Assembly (NCBI RefSeq): GCF_013337285.1 | Contig: NZ_SUPW01000001.1 | Location: 806,001 to 870,000, forward strand | Origin: Agrobacterium tumefaciens | Lineage (GTDB): Bacteria > Pseudomonadota > Alphaproteobacteria > Rhizobiales > Rhizobiaceae | Length of the DNA: 64,000 nucleotides | Direction of reading: 5' to 3' | Part shown: positions 52,513-60,714 of the stretch, in pieces | How the letters are laid out: every line of letters begins with the position of its first letter | Numbering within the stretch: the stretch's first letter is position 1 | Program-made: the position numbers and the translations under genes | Notes under the pieces: generated by a model | The model's input: the letters and a program-made list of their open reading frames with translations, nothing else | Databases searched by the model: none | Told to the model about the DNA's origin: nothing

Positions 52513-52959
52513 ATGTCAAACGCTGGCCTGATTCCTTTTTCGACAACTCTTTTCGTGCGGGACGCCTGTCTCTGCCTGCATGCGCAGCGCGCCGCACGTG
52601 CTTTGGCGCGGTTGTTCGACAATGCGCTGAAGCCTGTTGGCATCAATAATGGCCAGTTTTCCCTGCTGATGTCGCTCAACCGGCCGGAGCCGCCGCCGAT
52701 GGGGCCGGTCGCCAATCTTCTGGCCATGGATCGCACGACGCTGACGGCGGCGCTGAAGCCGCTGGAACGGCGCGGGCTGGTCAGCATCGAGCAGGACCCG
52801 AAAGACAGGCGCGGCAAACGCCTGCGGCTGACCGCTGATGGCATGGCCGTGCTTGCCGCCGCTTTTCCCATCTGGAAACAGACCCATGCGGAAATCGAAG
52901 CGAAAATTGGCAGCGGCGACCCCGACCGATTGCGCCGCGATCTTATCGATCTCGGCTGA
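52513..52959 (+). CDS. MarR-family transcriptional regulator
   Basis: 148 residues. Winged-helix core NNGQFSLLMSLNRPEPPPMGPVANLLAMDRTTLTAALKPLERRGLVSIEQDPKDRRGKRLRLTADG. Cysteines at LCLHAQ near residue 20 could be redox-sensitive, as in some MarR sensors. No Shine-Dalgarno is visible before the ATG, which lies only seven bases after the predicted -10, so a leaderless message is likely. It probably represses the divergent DUF899-DUF1579-VOC operon and itself. Confidence 0.9.
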   Translation: MSNAGLIPFSTTLFVRDACLCLHAQRAARALARLFDNALKPVGINNGQFSLLMSLNRPEPPPMGPVANLLAMDRTTLTAALKPLERRGLVSIEQDPKDRRGKRLRLTADGMAVLAAAFPIWKQTHAEIEAKIGSGDPDRLRRDLIDLG

Positions 52960-53060
52960 AAGGCCGACGGCATAACGCCACTTTTATCGGCCAGAATGTC
53001 ATCGGGCCGTCGTGCTGGAAGACGAAACTACCCGGAAAACGCAATCTAGGAGGAAAGATC

Positions 53061-53483
53061 ATGCGTGCAATCGTTTTTGTAAAAGCCACCAAAAGCAGCG
53101 AAGATGGCGTCATGCCCACGACTGAACTCATGGAGGCGATGGGAAAATTCAACGAGGAACTGGTGAATGCCGGCATCATGCAATCCGGTGATGGCCTGCA
53201 TCCCTCCTCCAAGGGCAAGAGAATCGTTTTCGACGGCGACAGCCGCACCGTGGTTGACGGCCCGTTCCCGAACACCAACGAACTGGTTGCCGGCTTCTGG
53301 CTGTGGAATGTGAAGGACATGGATGAAGCGGTGGCGTGGGTGAAACGCTGCCCCAACCCGATGCTGGAGCGCAGCGAAATCGAAATCCGTCCGCTGTTCG
53401 AAATGGAAGATTTTGGCGATGCGGTGACCCCGGAAATCGCAGCGCATGTGGAAGAACTGCGCGCCCGTGTGGGCAAGCAGTAG
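53061..53483 (+). CDS. YCII-related (DGPF) protein
   Basis: 140 residues with the DGPF motif in full (RTVVDGPFPNTNELVAGFWLWNVKDMDEAVAWVKRCP). YCII-like proteins have a ferredoxin-like fold with a possible His/Asp active site, and function is unknown. They commonly accompany ECF sigma factors or glyoxalase genes. AGGAGGAAAGATC precedes the ATG. It follows the MarR gene by 100 bp on the same strand. Confidence 0.9.
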   Translation: MRAIVFVKATKSSEDGVMPTTELMEAMGKFNEELVNAGIMQSGDGLHPSSKGKRIVFDGDSRTVVDGPFPNTNELVAGFWLWNVKDMDEAVAWVKRCPNPMLERSEIEIRPLFEMEDFGDAVTPEIAAHVEELRARVGKQ

Positions 53484-53538
53484 CGGGAGCTCAGGCTTAC
53501 CGTCGGGCCTGAACAAGCCGAGCGGATGCCGCTTGTTT

Positions 53539-53656
53539 CTTCTCCCCGCCGGGGAGAAGGTCGCGGCAGCGGGATGAGGGGGCAAGGGTAGAGATATTCG
53601 GAGAACTTGCCCCCTCATCCGCCCCTTCGGGCCACCTTCTCCCCGGCGCGGAGAAG
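53539..53656. repeat. Interspersed palindromic element, family 1 (copy 4)
   Basis: Same element as 5947-6064, with end hairpins CTTCTCCCCG...GGGGAGAAG. It lies between the convergent YCII-like gene and the RES toxin gene. Confidence 0.85.
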
Positions 53657-53690
53657 AAAGAAGCGGCAGCGTCTGCTCAACCAGCAGCCG

Positions 53691-54452
53691 TTACCCCAGC
53701 AGGCCGGCCAGACGCGGGTCATTGGCAAAATCCGAGGCCAAAAACCCTGTCCGGCGCATCGGGAATTCGCACAACGCCTGCACCCCGGTTTTCGACAGGT
53801 GAATGCGCCAGCTCATTCGCTCTACCGGCGTTTTGGCCGCAAAGGCCTTTGGCGACAGGATTGCGATGTTCATCCCACCTGCGGGATCGCGAACCGAGCG
53901 GTAAAGGATGGCTTCAACCTTTGCCTCGCGCGCCTGCTCTGCCAATGCCTGGCACGGCTCGTAATTCGTGAGATCGGTCCACAGCGCCTCGTTACGGCTG
54001 AGCTCCGGTTTTGTCAGGTCAAGTGCGGCATCGGTGGCGACACGGGCGGCGAAGGCGGAATATTCGGCGGGATTGGCGGGCAGCGGTGTACCCGGCGATT
54101 CGGCATAAAACAGCAGCCGGTAAAAGGCCATTTCGGCAAGCGCCGTCTCCACCTTGGCGGCGGCGTAATAAACACCTTCGGTGAAACCTGCGCGGCGAAA
54201 TCGCGAACCATAGGGATAGGCCGCGCCATAGCGGAACGGCGTGGCGAGAAGATAATCGAAACCGGCGCATTCAGGCGGAAACGGCCGCTTGCTCGTCTCG
54301 AGAATATCTTCCAGCAGCGATTGCTCCTCCACCGTGTCCACCAGCTTCATGGTGGAAACCTGATGCTGCGCTTCCACCAGCCGCCAGTATTTTCCCGATG
54401 TGGCGCGTTTTTCAGACAGGAGCGCGTCGGGCGTCCAGATAGGAGAGGACAT
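53691..54452 (-). CDS. RES-domain toxin (NAD+-degrading type)
   Basis: 253 residues. The RES domain is recognised by KYWRLVEAQHQVSTMKLVD, FDYLLATPFRYGAAYPYGSRFRRAG, YYAAAKVETALAEMAFYRLLFY (the Arg, Glu pair) and a late serine segment. RES toxins of RES-Xre modules degrade NAD+ and cause growth arrest. The gene overlaps its antitoxin by 41 bp and follows it on the same strand. No disruption is visible. Confidence 0.9.
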   Translation of the reverse strand: MSSPIWTPDALLSEKRATSGKYWRLVEAQHQVSTMKLVDTVEEQSLLEDILETSKRPFPPECAGFDYLLATPFRYGAAYPYGSRFRRAGFTEGVYYAAAKVETALAEMAFYRLLFYAESPGTPLPANPAEYSAFAARVATDAALDLTKPELSRNEALWTDLTNYEPCQALAEQAREAKVEAILYRSVRDPAGGMNIAILSPKAFAAKTPVERMSWRIHLSKTGVQALCEFPMRRTGFLASDFANDPRLAGLLG

Positions 54453-54795
54453 CGATCAATCCGGCAATGGTGGTGAGTTTTTCGGCAGGCACGGCGTTCA
54501 GCGCCGTGTTGTGATTGCGCAGCCAGTTTTTCGCAACGGCCTCGTCACCGCCGGCAATCGCGTCCAGCGAACGAAAAACCCGGATCAGCAGCACCGCCAG
54601 CTCGAAGGATTTGGCGCCCGGCTCCAGCAGGAAATCCAGTCTTTTCATGCGCGAGACGGTGGGGGCGGAAACGCCGAGAATATCCGCCATGCGGGCGGCA
54701 TTCAGGCCCAGCCGCTCGGCAGCGGCGATAACGGCCTTGGTGACGACCCTGCCCTGTGCTGCAGGATCCATGGCAGTCTTGGCGTAAATATTCAT
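54412..54795 (-). CDS. Xre/MbcA/ParS-type antitoxin of the RES module
   Basis: 127 residues: an N-terminal helix-turn-helix (VVTKAVIAAAERLGLNAARMADILGVSAPTVSRMKR) and a C-terminal DUF2384 domain (VLLIRVFRSLDAIAGGDEAVAKNWLRNHNTALNAVPAEKL) that occludes the toxin active site. Start ATG at 54795 is served by AAAGGATG; an ATG at 54804 overlaps that site. Antitoxin-first order is typical of RES-Xre loci. Confidence 0.9.
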   Translation of the reverse strand: MNIYAKTAMDPAAQGRVVTKAVIAAAERLGLNAARMADILGVSAPTVSRMKRLDFLLEPGAKSFELAVLLIRVFRSLDAIAGGDEAVAKNWLRNHNTALNAVPAEKLTTIAGLIDVLSYLDARRAPV

Positions 54796-54849
54796 GGCGC
54801 ACATCCTTTCTTCAGAAAGAATATAGCATATTTATTTCCACAAACAAGA

Positions 54850-54881
54850 AGGCCGAGGGATGAACCCCGGCCTCTTTTTTT
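54850..54881. terminator. Bidirectional terminator between ohr and the RES-Xre locus
   Basis: AGGCCGAGGG / CCCCGGCCT stem with a small mismatch, followed on the plus strand by seven T and on the minus strand by TTCTTGTTTG. It probably ends the ohr message. Confidence 0.7.
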
Positions 54882-54893
54882 AAGTCTACAATA

Positions 54894-55316
54894 TCAGGCC
54901 ACCGAAACCGGCACTTCCGTGGAGGTGCGCATGGCGTGGCTATAAGGGCAAACGATATGGGCAGCAGCGACCAGTTCTTCTGCCTTTTCGCGCTCCAGGC
55001 CGGGAATATTGACCTTCAGCGAGACTTCGATGCCGAAGCCGGTGCCATCTTCGCGCGGGCCGATGCCGACGGTTGCCGTCACAGTCGTGTCTTCGGGGAT
55101 CTTTACCTTCTGCTTGCCGGCAACCGCCTTCAGCGCGCCGAGGAAGCAGGCCGAATAACCGGCGGCGAAAAGCTGCTCCGGATTGGTGCCGCGGGCACCG
55201 TCACCGCCCAGTTCCTTCGGAACGGTCAGCGTTACGTCGAGAACGCCGTCTTCCGATTTGGCGTTACCTGCACGGCCACCGGTGGCGGATGCTTTGGTCG
55301 TGTAGAGAATAGGCAT
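54894..55316 (-). CDS. ohr: Organic hydroperoxide resistance protein Ohr (OsmC family)
   Basis: 140 residues. The reactive cysteine pair is Cys57 (AAGYSACFLGAL) and Cys123 (HIVCPYSHAMR), with Arg15 in GGRAG and Glu47 in NPEQLF completing the site. Ohr reduces lipid and organic hydroperoxides using lipoylated partners. AAGGGAG precedes the ATG. It is divergent from ohrR, with an OhrR-type palindrome between, the arrangement described in A. tumefaciens. Confidence 0.96.
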   Translation of the reverse strand: MPILYTTKASATGGRAGNAKSEDGVLDVTLTVPKELGGDGARGTNPEQLFAAGYSACFLGALKAVAGKQKVKIPEDTTVTATVGIGPREDGTGFGIEVSLKVNIPGLEREKAEELVAAAHIVCPYSHAMRTSTEVPVSVA

Positions 55317-55359
55317 GGCATTTACTCCCTTCGGGTTGGTGTTGGATGTTTTATAGCGA

Positions 55360-55372
55360 ACAATTAAATTGT
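55360..55372. promoter_or_regulatory. OhrR-type operator
   Basis: ACAATT-A-AATTGT, a 13-bp palindrome 44 bp upstream of the ohr ATG, similar to the TACAATT-type sites bound by OhrR. Two TGCGCA hexamers follow at 55372-55392. Confidence 0.7.
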
Positions 55373-55510
55373 GCGCAATATGATTTTGCGCATTGAATGA
55401 AATTTTGTTTTTTGCGATAGTTTTCACGAAATTTCGCCGCACATCCATGGGGCAGGAACCGAAAGCGGGGGCCGATTGTTCCCTCACCGGTTTTATTTTG
55501 GAGCAAGACT

Positions 55511-55969
55511 ATGGGCGCAGAGGGCAATGACACGAAGATGGAAAGCCTGTTGAGGCTGGACCAGCAGATATGCTTTGCCCTTTACGGCGCAGCGCACGCC
55601 TTCACACGCGCCTATAAGCCGCTGCTCGACCCGATTGGTCTGACCTATCCGCAATATCTGGTCATGATGGCGCTCTGGGAAAAGCAGACTTCCACCGTCA
55701 AGGCGCTTGGCGAAATGCTGGGGCTGGATTCCGGCACGCTGTCACCGCTGCTGAAAAGGCTCGAACACGCAGGGCTGATCACCCGCAAGCGCGGAACGGT
55801 GGACGAGCGGCAGGTGCTGGTGGCCTTAACGCCAAAAGGCGCCGACCTCAAAAAAGAGGGCGTGAAGATCATGGCGGCCATCGGCGGCGCCACCGGCTGC
55901 GGGCTGGAGGAACTGGCGCAGCTGCGGGACCGGGTGAATGCGTTGAAGGACAGCCTTGCCCGCACGTAA
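55511..55969 (+). CDS. ohrR: OhrR, MarR-family organic-peroxide sensor
   Basis: 152 residues. The peroxide-sensing cysteine is Cys21 in LDQQICFALYGA, with the Tyr partners of OhrR. A second cysteine (GATGCGLEEL) near residue 130 suggests the two-Cys disulfide class. The winged helix is YPQYLVMMALWEKQTSTVKALGEMLGLDSGTLSPLLKRLEHAGLITRKR. GGAG lies eight bases before the ATG. Oxidation should release it from the operator and induce ohr. Confidence 0.95.
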   Translation: MGAEGNDTKMESLLRLDQQICFALYGAAHAFTRAYKPLLDPIGLTYPQYLVMMALWEKQTSTVKALGEMLGLDSGTLSPLLKRLEHAGLITRKRGTVDERQVLVALTPKGADLKKEGVKIMAAIGGATGCGLEELAQLRDRVNALKDSLART

Positions 55970-55983
55970 CCCTGAAAAAACTA

Positions 55984-56004
55984 AAGGCGGCACGAGGCTG
56001 CCTT
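55984..56004 (+). terminator. Terminator after ohrR
   Basis: AAGGCGGC pairs with GCTGCCTT through one G-U pair, a five-base loop, then a weak T-rich tail (CATTTAT). Confidence 0.5.
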
Positions 56005-56027
56005 CATTTATGCGAATAGACTTCAGC

Positions 56028-56753
56028 TTACTGCCAGACCACCACACGCGCTTTCTGCGGCACGCGGTCGTAAAGATCGATGACATCCTGGTTCATCAGG
56101 CGCACGCAGCCGGAGGAGACGGCCTTGCCGATGGAGTTCCATTCCGGCGAGCCGTGCAGGCGGTAAAGCGTGTCTTTGCCGTTCTGGAAGATATAGAGGG
56201 CGCGGGCGCCGAGCGGGTTCTTCAGGCCTGGCGGCATGCCGCCATTCTTGGACGAGTATTTGACCAGTTCCGGCTGGCGGGCGACCATTTCGTCCGGCGG
56301 GGTCCATTTCGGCCATTTCTGACGCCACTGGATGACACCTTCGCCCGACCAGGCGAAACCATCGCGGCCGATGCCGACGCCGTAACGCATGGCACTGCCA
56401 CCCTGCTCCACAACGTAGAGGAAGCGCGAGCGCGTATCCACGACGACAGTGCCGGGGCGTTCGCCGGTCGGGTCGACAACCCGCTGGCGATAATAACGCC
56501 GGTCGATTTTCTGATAGGGTACGGCGGGAATGACGTAACCGCCGTCTTCAACCGAACCGTACATGACGGCCAGTTCCGCATCGCTGACGCCGGGCGAGAA
56601 CATCTGGCGAAAATCGCTGCCGATGGCGCTTGCCTGCTGGCGGATGGCGTCTCCCGTGCCGGATGAGGCGCAGCCCGCCAGAAGCGAAGCGGAGGAGATG
56701 CCGAGAAGGGAAAGAAAGGTGCGTCTGGAAAGATCTGTGTCGGTGCTTGTCAT
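56028..56753 (-). CDS. L,D-transpeptidase (YkuD domain), exported lipoprotein
   Basis: 241 residues. The N-terminus has a twin arginine followed by a lipobox (RRTFLSLLGISSASLLAGC), so it is probably a lipoprotein. The YkuD domain occupies about residues 95-240, and its active-site motif HGSPEWNSIGKAVSSGCVRL has the catalytic cysteine and arginine. It forms 3-3 peptidoglycan crosslinks or attaches proteins to the wall, and Rhizobiales rely heavily on such links for polar growth. A close paralogue follows at 56908-57816. Confidence 0.92.
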   Translation of the reverse strand: MTSTDTDLSRRTFLSLLGISSASLLAGCASSGTGDAIRQQASAIGSDFRQMFSPGVSDAELAVMYGSVEDGGYVIPAVPYQKIDRRYYRQRVVDPTGERPGTVVVDTRSRFLYVVEQGGSAMRYGVGIGRDGFAWSGEGVIQWRQKWPKWTPPDEMVARQPELVKYSSKNGGMPPGLKNPLGARALYIFQNGKDTLYRLHGSPEWNSIGKAVSSGCVRLMNQDVIDLYDRVPQKARVVVWQ

Positions 56754-56907
56754 AAGGCCGGTTTGTCCCACATTCGAACGGCTATATCGCCGTTGTACGT
56801 CATTTGTTCCGTATCATGCGTATTGCGAAAATAGTTAACCGACCGCTAAAAGCCAGTCACAAGGTGCTGGCGGAATGTTGCCCACATCTCTTTCTTTTCG
56901 AGCGTGG

Positions 56908-57816
56908 TCAGATAACCACAATCTGCGCGCCTTTCGGCACACGCTCGTAAAGGTCGATGACATCCTGATTGAGCATGCGCACGCAGCCGGACGACGTCGC
57001 CTTGCCGACGGACTGCCAGTCGGGCGTGCCGTGCACGCGGTAAAGCGTGTCCTTGCCGTCCTTGAAAATATAAAGCGCACGCGCGCCGAGCGGATTGTTG
57101 AGACCGGGCGTCATGCCGCCATTGGCCGCCGAGATGGAGGTGAGCTCCGGCTGGCGCTTGACCATTTCGTCCGGAGGCGTCCAGCGCGGCCATTTCGCCT
57201 TCCACTGGATCTTGCCGCGGCCCGACCATGCATAACCATCGCGTCCGAGACCGACGCCGTAACGGATCGCCTTGCCGCCCGGCTGCACCAGATAAAGGAA
57301 ATGCTGTTTGGTATCGACGATGATGGTGCCCGGCGCTTCCGCCGTCTGATAGCTGACTTCCTGCCGCAGATAACGCGGGTCGATGCGGCCATAGGGAATG
57401 GCGGGAAGTGAACGGTCTTCGTCGCGGATCGGGCCATACATGACCCGATGCAGCGGATTGGAAACCGGCAGGCCATAGGTCACCATGCGATCCGGGGAGA
57501 GCGGTGCGGCCTGACCCTGCACCTGCGGCGCGCTCAGCCCCTGCCCGCGCACCGGCGGGCCATATTCCTGATGGAAGCGGGTTCTGAACAGGTCCGGCGG
57601 ACGCGTCGAAAGCTGGCCCGGCTGCGGCGGCAATTCCGGCTGGCGGTTGGAGCTGACGGAATTGAAGTTGAAGACCGGCGCCGTTTCCCGCACGAAAACA
57701 TCCGGGTCCATCCGGGTCGTATCCGTCACGAAAAGGCAGCCGCTCAGGAGCGGCAGAGCCGCAAGGCCCGCCAGAGAGGCCGCCCGGCGGCAGTGTTTCA
57801 AAAGGAGTGCTGTCAT
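56908..57816 (-). CDS. L,D-transpeptidase (YkuD domain), lipoprotein paralogue
   Basis: 302 residues. A lipobox (LAALPLLSGC) follows the signal sequence. A Pro/Gln-rich linker of about 85 residues leads to a YkuD domain very similar to its neighbour (GRIDPRYLRQEV, GVGLGRDGYAWSGRGKIQWKAKWPRWTPPDEM, HGTPDWQSVGKATSSGCVRM). Catalytic Cys and His are present. The two genes are an evident tandem duplication with 154 bp between them. Divergent from zntA. Confidence 0.92.
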   Translation of the reverse strand: MTALLLKHCRRAASLAGLAALPLLSGCLFVTDTTRMDPDVFVRETAPVFNFNSVSSNRQPELPPQPGQLSTRPPDLFRTRFHQEYGPPVRGQGLSAPQVQGQAAPLSPDRMVTYGLPVSNPLHRVMYGPIRDEDRSLPAIPYGRIDPRYLRQEVSYQTAEAPGTIIVDTKQHFLYLVQPGGKAIRYGVGLGRDGYAWSGRGKIQWKAKWPRWTPPDEMVKRQPELTSISAANGGMTPGLNNPLGARALYIFKDGKDTLYRVHGTPDWQSVGKATSSGCVRMLNQDVIDLYERVPKGAQIVVI

Positions 57817-57921
57817 CTGAACCGCTTCATGGAATCCAATATGGCTGCATGATGAACCGCGCGGCTGGCGCGAAGCTGGTGTGTACCTTTCAAAAAAAAT
57901 CGGAAATCTGCATTTTTGCTC

Positions 57922-57952
57922 TTGAACCTCTAGTTGCTAGAGGTGCCAGATT
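57922..57952 (+). promoter_or_regulatory. ZntR-type (MerR-family) promoter of zntA
   Basis: TTGAAC (57922-57927), a 19-bp spacer and CAGATT (57947-57952). The spacer holds ACCTCTAG-TTG-CTAGAGGT (57926-57944), a perfect dyad with 8-bp arms. The elongated spacer with a central dyad is the hallmark of MerR-activated promoters. The inner arms are identical to 23519-23533. Confidence 0.85.
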
Positions 57953-57983
57953 GGCTGTCGAGTGGAATTCAGGAGCGAGAACC

Positions 57984-60668
57984 ATGAATATTTCGACACG
58001 CGGCAGTTTGAACGGGGAAGCAGGAGACCTGACCTTCACGGTCGGCGGCATGGATTGCGGCAGCTGTGCGGCGAAGATCGAAACCGCGCTCTCCCGCCTG
58101 CCAGGCGTTGCCGACGTCAAGGTGTCCGTTGCACGCGAAAGGCTGAACCTTTCGCTGGCGGAAGACAAAACGTCGGTTGCAAAAATCGAGGATACTCTGC
58201 GCAAACTCGGCTTCAAGCCAGCTTTGCTGCCGCAGGAGAAGGCTCCGCGCGAAAAGATCGCGGCGGAACCTCACGAGCATGGGCATGACCACGACCATTC
58301 ATCCTGCGGCGGTCATCACCCTGCCGAAGCAGCACCGAGCATCGAGCAGAACAATGCCCTGACCTTCTCGGTCGGCGGCATGGATTGCGGCAGCTGCGCC
58401 GCAAAGATCGAAACCGCACTTTCCCGCCTGCCCGGTGTTGCCGACGTCAAGGTGTCGGTTGCGCGCGAAAGATTGAACCTGTCGCTTGCCGAGAACACAA
58501 CCCCGACCGCAAAAATCGAGGATACGCTGCGCAAGCTCGGCTTCAAACCCGCCTTGCTGCCGCAAGACAAATCGGCGCGGGACAAGGTGGAAGATGACGG
58601 GCACGACCACGGGTCCTGCAACGGTAATCATGATCATGATCACTCGGGCCATGACCATTCGGGGCACGATCATGCGGATCATGACCACGCCAATTGCGGC
58701 GGCCATGACCATGATCACGCCAAGCATTCTCATGAAAAGGCGCAGCCCGCGGCAGTGACCCCAAGCGCCGAAGTCGGACACGCCCATGGCGCGGACGAAA
58801 AGGGCGCATGGTGGCGCACGGCAAAGGCCCGCAACACCTTCACCGGCACCATTCTGGTCGCTGTCGCCTATGCGGCGGAACTCACCTTCCCGGCCTGGGG
58901 CGGTTACGCCTTCATCATCGCCACGCTGGTGACGCTGTTTCCGATTGCGCGCAATGCCTTCAACGCCGCCCGTTTCGGCGCGATCTTCACCATCGAGATG
59001 CTGATGACTATTGCCGCCATCGGCGCGATCTTCATCGGCGAGGCGGAAGAAGCGGCGATCGTCGTGCTGCTGTTTTCCATCGGCGAACTGCTTGAAGGCT
59101 TTGCGGCCGCGCGGGCGCGTTCCGGCATCAAGGCGCTTGGCTCATTGCTGCCGAAAACGGCGCTGGTGGAAGAAAACGGCGCGCTCCGTCAGGTCGCCGC
59201 CGATCAGGTCCGCATCGGCCAGGTGGTCGTGGCGCGACCGGGTGATAGAATCGCCGCCGATGGCGTGGTGATGGACGGCGAATCGAGCGTCGATGAATCG
59301 CCGATGACCGGCGAGAGCATTCCCGTCGCCAAGGAAAAAGGCGCCCGCGTGTTTGCCGGTTCGATCAACCATGACGGTTCGCTGCGCATCCGCGTTGACC
59401 GCGCGCCGGAAGACAACACCATCGCCCGCATCATCACGCTCGTCGAGGAAGCGCAGGATGCCCGCGCTCCGACCGAACGCTTCATCCAGAATTTCTCGCG
59501 ATATTACATGCCGCTGATCGTGGCGATTTCGGCGCTCACCATCATCGTGCCGCCGCTTGTCGGTCTGGGCGACTGGGATACCTGGATCTATCGCGGTCTG
59601 GCCCTGCTTCTGATCGGCTGCCCCTGTGCACTGGTCATCTCCGTTCCCGCCGCCATCGCCTCCAGCCTTTCGGCTGCGGCACGCCACGGCATGCTGGTAA
59701 AGGGCGGCGCGGTTATCGAAATGCTGGCGCGCACCGAAACCGTCGCCTTCGACAAGACCGGCACGCTGACGCTCGGCGAACCTGTCGTGACAGACGTGGT
59801 AGCGCTTGACGGCAACGAGGCCGGCCTCATCGCGCAAGCTGCAACCATCGAGCATGAATCGAGCCATCCGCTGGCCAGAGCCATCGTCAACCATGCGGAG
59901 AAGGCCGGCGTGAAGCCCCTGCCCGGCTCCGAGATCAAGGCGATTTCCGGCCGTGGCATGCAAGGCATCGTCGGCGGCAAGCGCCTGTTCATCGGCGCGC
60001 CACGCTTCGCAACCGATGTCGGCATCCTCTCGCCAGAGCTGGTCGACCGCATTACTGCGCTTGAGAGCGAAGGCAAGACGGTGGCCGTCGTCATGGCCGG
60101 CGGTGTGGCAACCGGCCTCTTCGCCATGCGCGACGAGCCGCGCAAGGATGCGGCTGAAGGCATCAAGGCGCTGAAGGAGATGGGTATTTCTTCGCTGATG
60201 CTGTCGGGCGACAATGCCCGCACGGCCAAGGCCATCGGCAACAAGCTGGGTCTTGAAGCACGCGGCGAACTCTTGCCGCAAAACAAGGTCGAGGAAATCC
60301 GCAAGCTGGCCGCCAAAAAGACCGTGGTGATGGTGGGTGACGGCATCAACGATGCACCGGCGCTTGCCGCCGCCAGCGTCGGCGTCGCCATCGGCTCGGG
60401 CACTGACGTGGCCATGGAAGCGGCGGATGCGGCGCTGATGCGCAACAATGTCGGCGATGCCGCCCGGCTCATCGGCCTGTCACGCGCCACCATGAGCAAT
60501 ATCCGCCAGAACGTGGCGATCTCGCTCGGCCTCAAGGCGGTGTTTCTGGTCACGACCGTCACCGGCCTGTCCGGCCTGTGGCTGGCGGTGTTTGCCGACA
60601 CCGGCGCGACGGTGCTGGTGACTGCCAACGCCATGCGGCTGCTTGGTTATTTCAAGAAGAGCGTCTGA
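57984..60668 (+). CDS. zntA: Zn2+/Cd2+/Pb2+-exporting P1B-type ATPase ZntA
   Basis: 894 residues. Two N-terminal heavy-metal-associated domains each carry GGMDCGSCAAKIETAL and are nearly identical, about 110 residues apart. Each is followed by a His/Asp-rich segment (HEHGHDHDHSSCGGHH and a longer one rich in HDH). Eight membrane helices contain the CPC motif (IGCPCALVIS), the phosphorylation site DKTGTLT and the hinge GDGINDAP. The last helices keep the Lys and Asp of ZntA (ISLGLKAVFLV, VFADTGATVLV). It pumps zinc, cadmium and lead out. AGGAG precedes ATG 57984. Confidence 0.96.
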   Translation: MNISTRGSLNGEAGDLTFTVGGMDCGSCAAKIETALSRLPGVADVKVSVARERLNLSLAEDKTSVAKIEDTLRKLGFKPALLPQEKAPREKIAAEPHEHGHDHDHSSCGGHHPAEAAPSIEQNNALTFSVGGMDCGSCAAKIETALSRLPGVADVKVSVARERLNLSLAENTTPTAKIEDTLRKLGFKPALLPQDKSARDKVEDDGHDHGSCNGNHDHDHSGHDHSGHDHADHDHANCGGHDHDHAKHSHEKAQPAAVTPSAEVGHAHGADEKGAWWRTAKARNTFTGTILVAVAYAAELTFPAWGGYAFIIATLVTLFPIARNAFNAARFGAIFTIEMLMTIAAIGAIFIGEAEEAAIVVLLFSIGELLEGFAAARARSGIKALGSLLPKTALVEENGALRQVAADQVRIGQVVVARPGDRIAADGVVMDGESSVDESPMTGESIPVAKEKGARVFAGSINHDGSLRIRVDRAPEDNTIARIITLVEEAQDARAPTERFIQNFSRYYMPLIVAISALTIIVPPLVGLGDWDTWIYRGLALLLIGCPCALVISVPAAIASSLSAAARHGMLVKGGAVIEMLARTETVAFDKTGTLTLGEPVVTDVVALDGNEAGLIAQAATIEHESSHPLARAIVNHAEKAGVKPLPGSEIKAISGRGMQGIVGGKRLFIGAPRFATDVGILSPELVDRITALESEGKTVAVVMAGGVATGLFAMRDEPRKDAAEGIKALKEMGISSLMLSGDNARTAKAIGNKLGLEARGELLPQNKVEEIRKLAAKKTVVMVGDGINDAPALAAASVGVAIGSGTDVAMEAADAALMRNNVGDAARLIGLSRATMSNIRQNVAISLGLKAVFLVTTVTGLSGLWLAVFADTGATVLVTANAMRLLGYFKKSV
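58029..58573. repeat. Intragenic tandem duplication of the metal-binding domain of zntA
   Basis: 58029-58243 and 58359-58573 are about 93% identical over about 215 bp with a period of 330 bp. Both encode a full HMA domain, and most differences are synonymous. Confidence 0.85.
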
Positions 60669-60679
60669 TTTCGCAGGAA

Positions 60680-60714
60680 GGCCGAAAGCTGCAGCGGTGG
60701 TTTTCGGCCCTTTT
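60680..60714 (+). terminator. Terminator after zntA
   Basis: GGCCGAAA (60680-60687) pairs with TTTCGGCC (60702-60709), followed by CTTTTATG. It lies between convergent zntA and the hydrolase gene. Confidence 0.7.

Noticed and set aside
59142..60281. 379-codon minus-strand frame opposite zntA
   Set aside because: Lies entirely within the ATPase core on the other strand; no independent signals.
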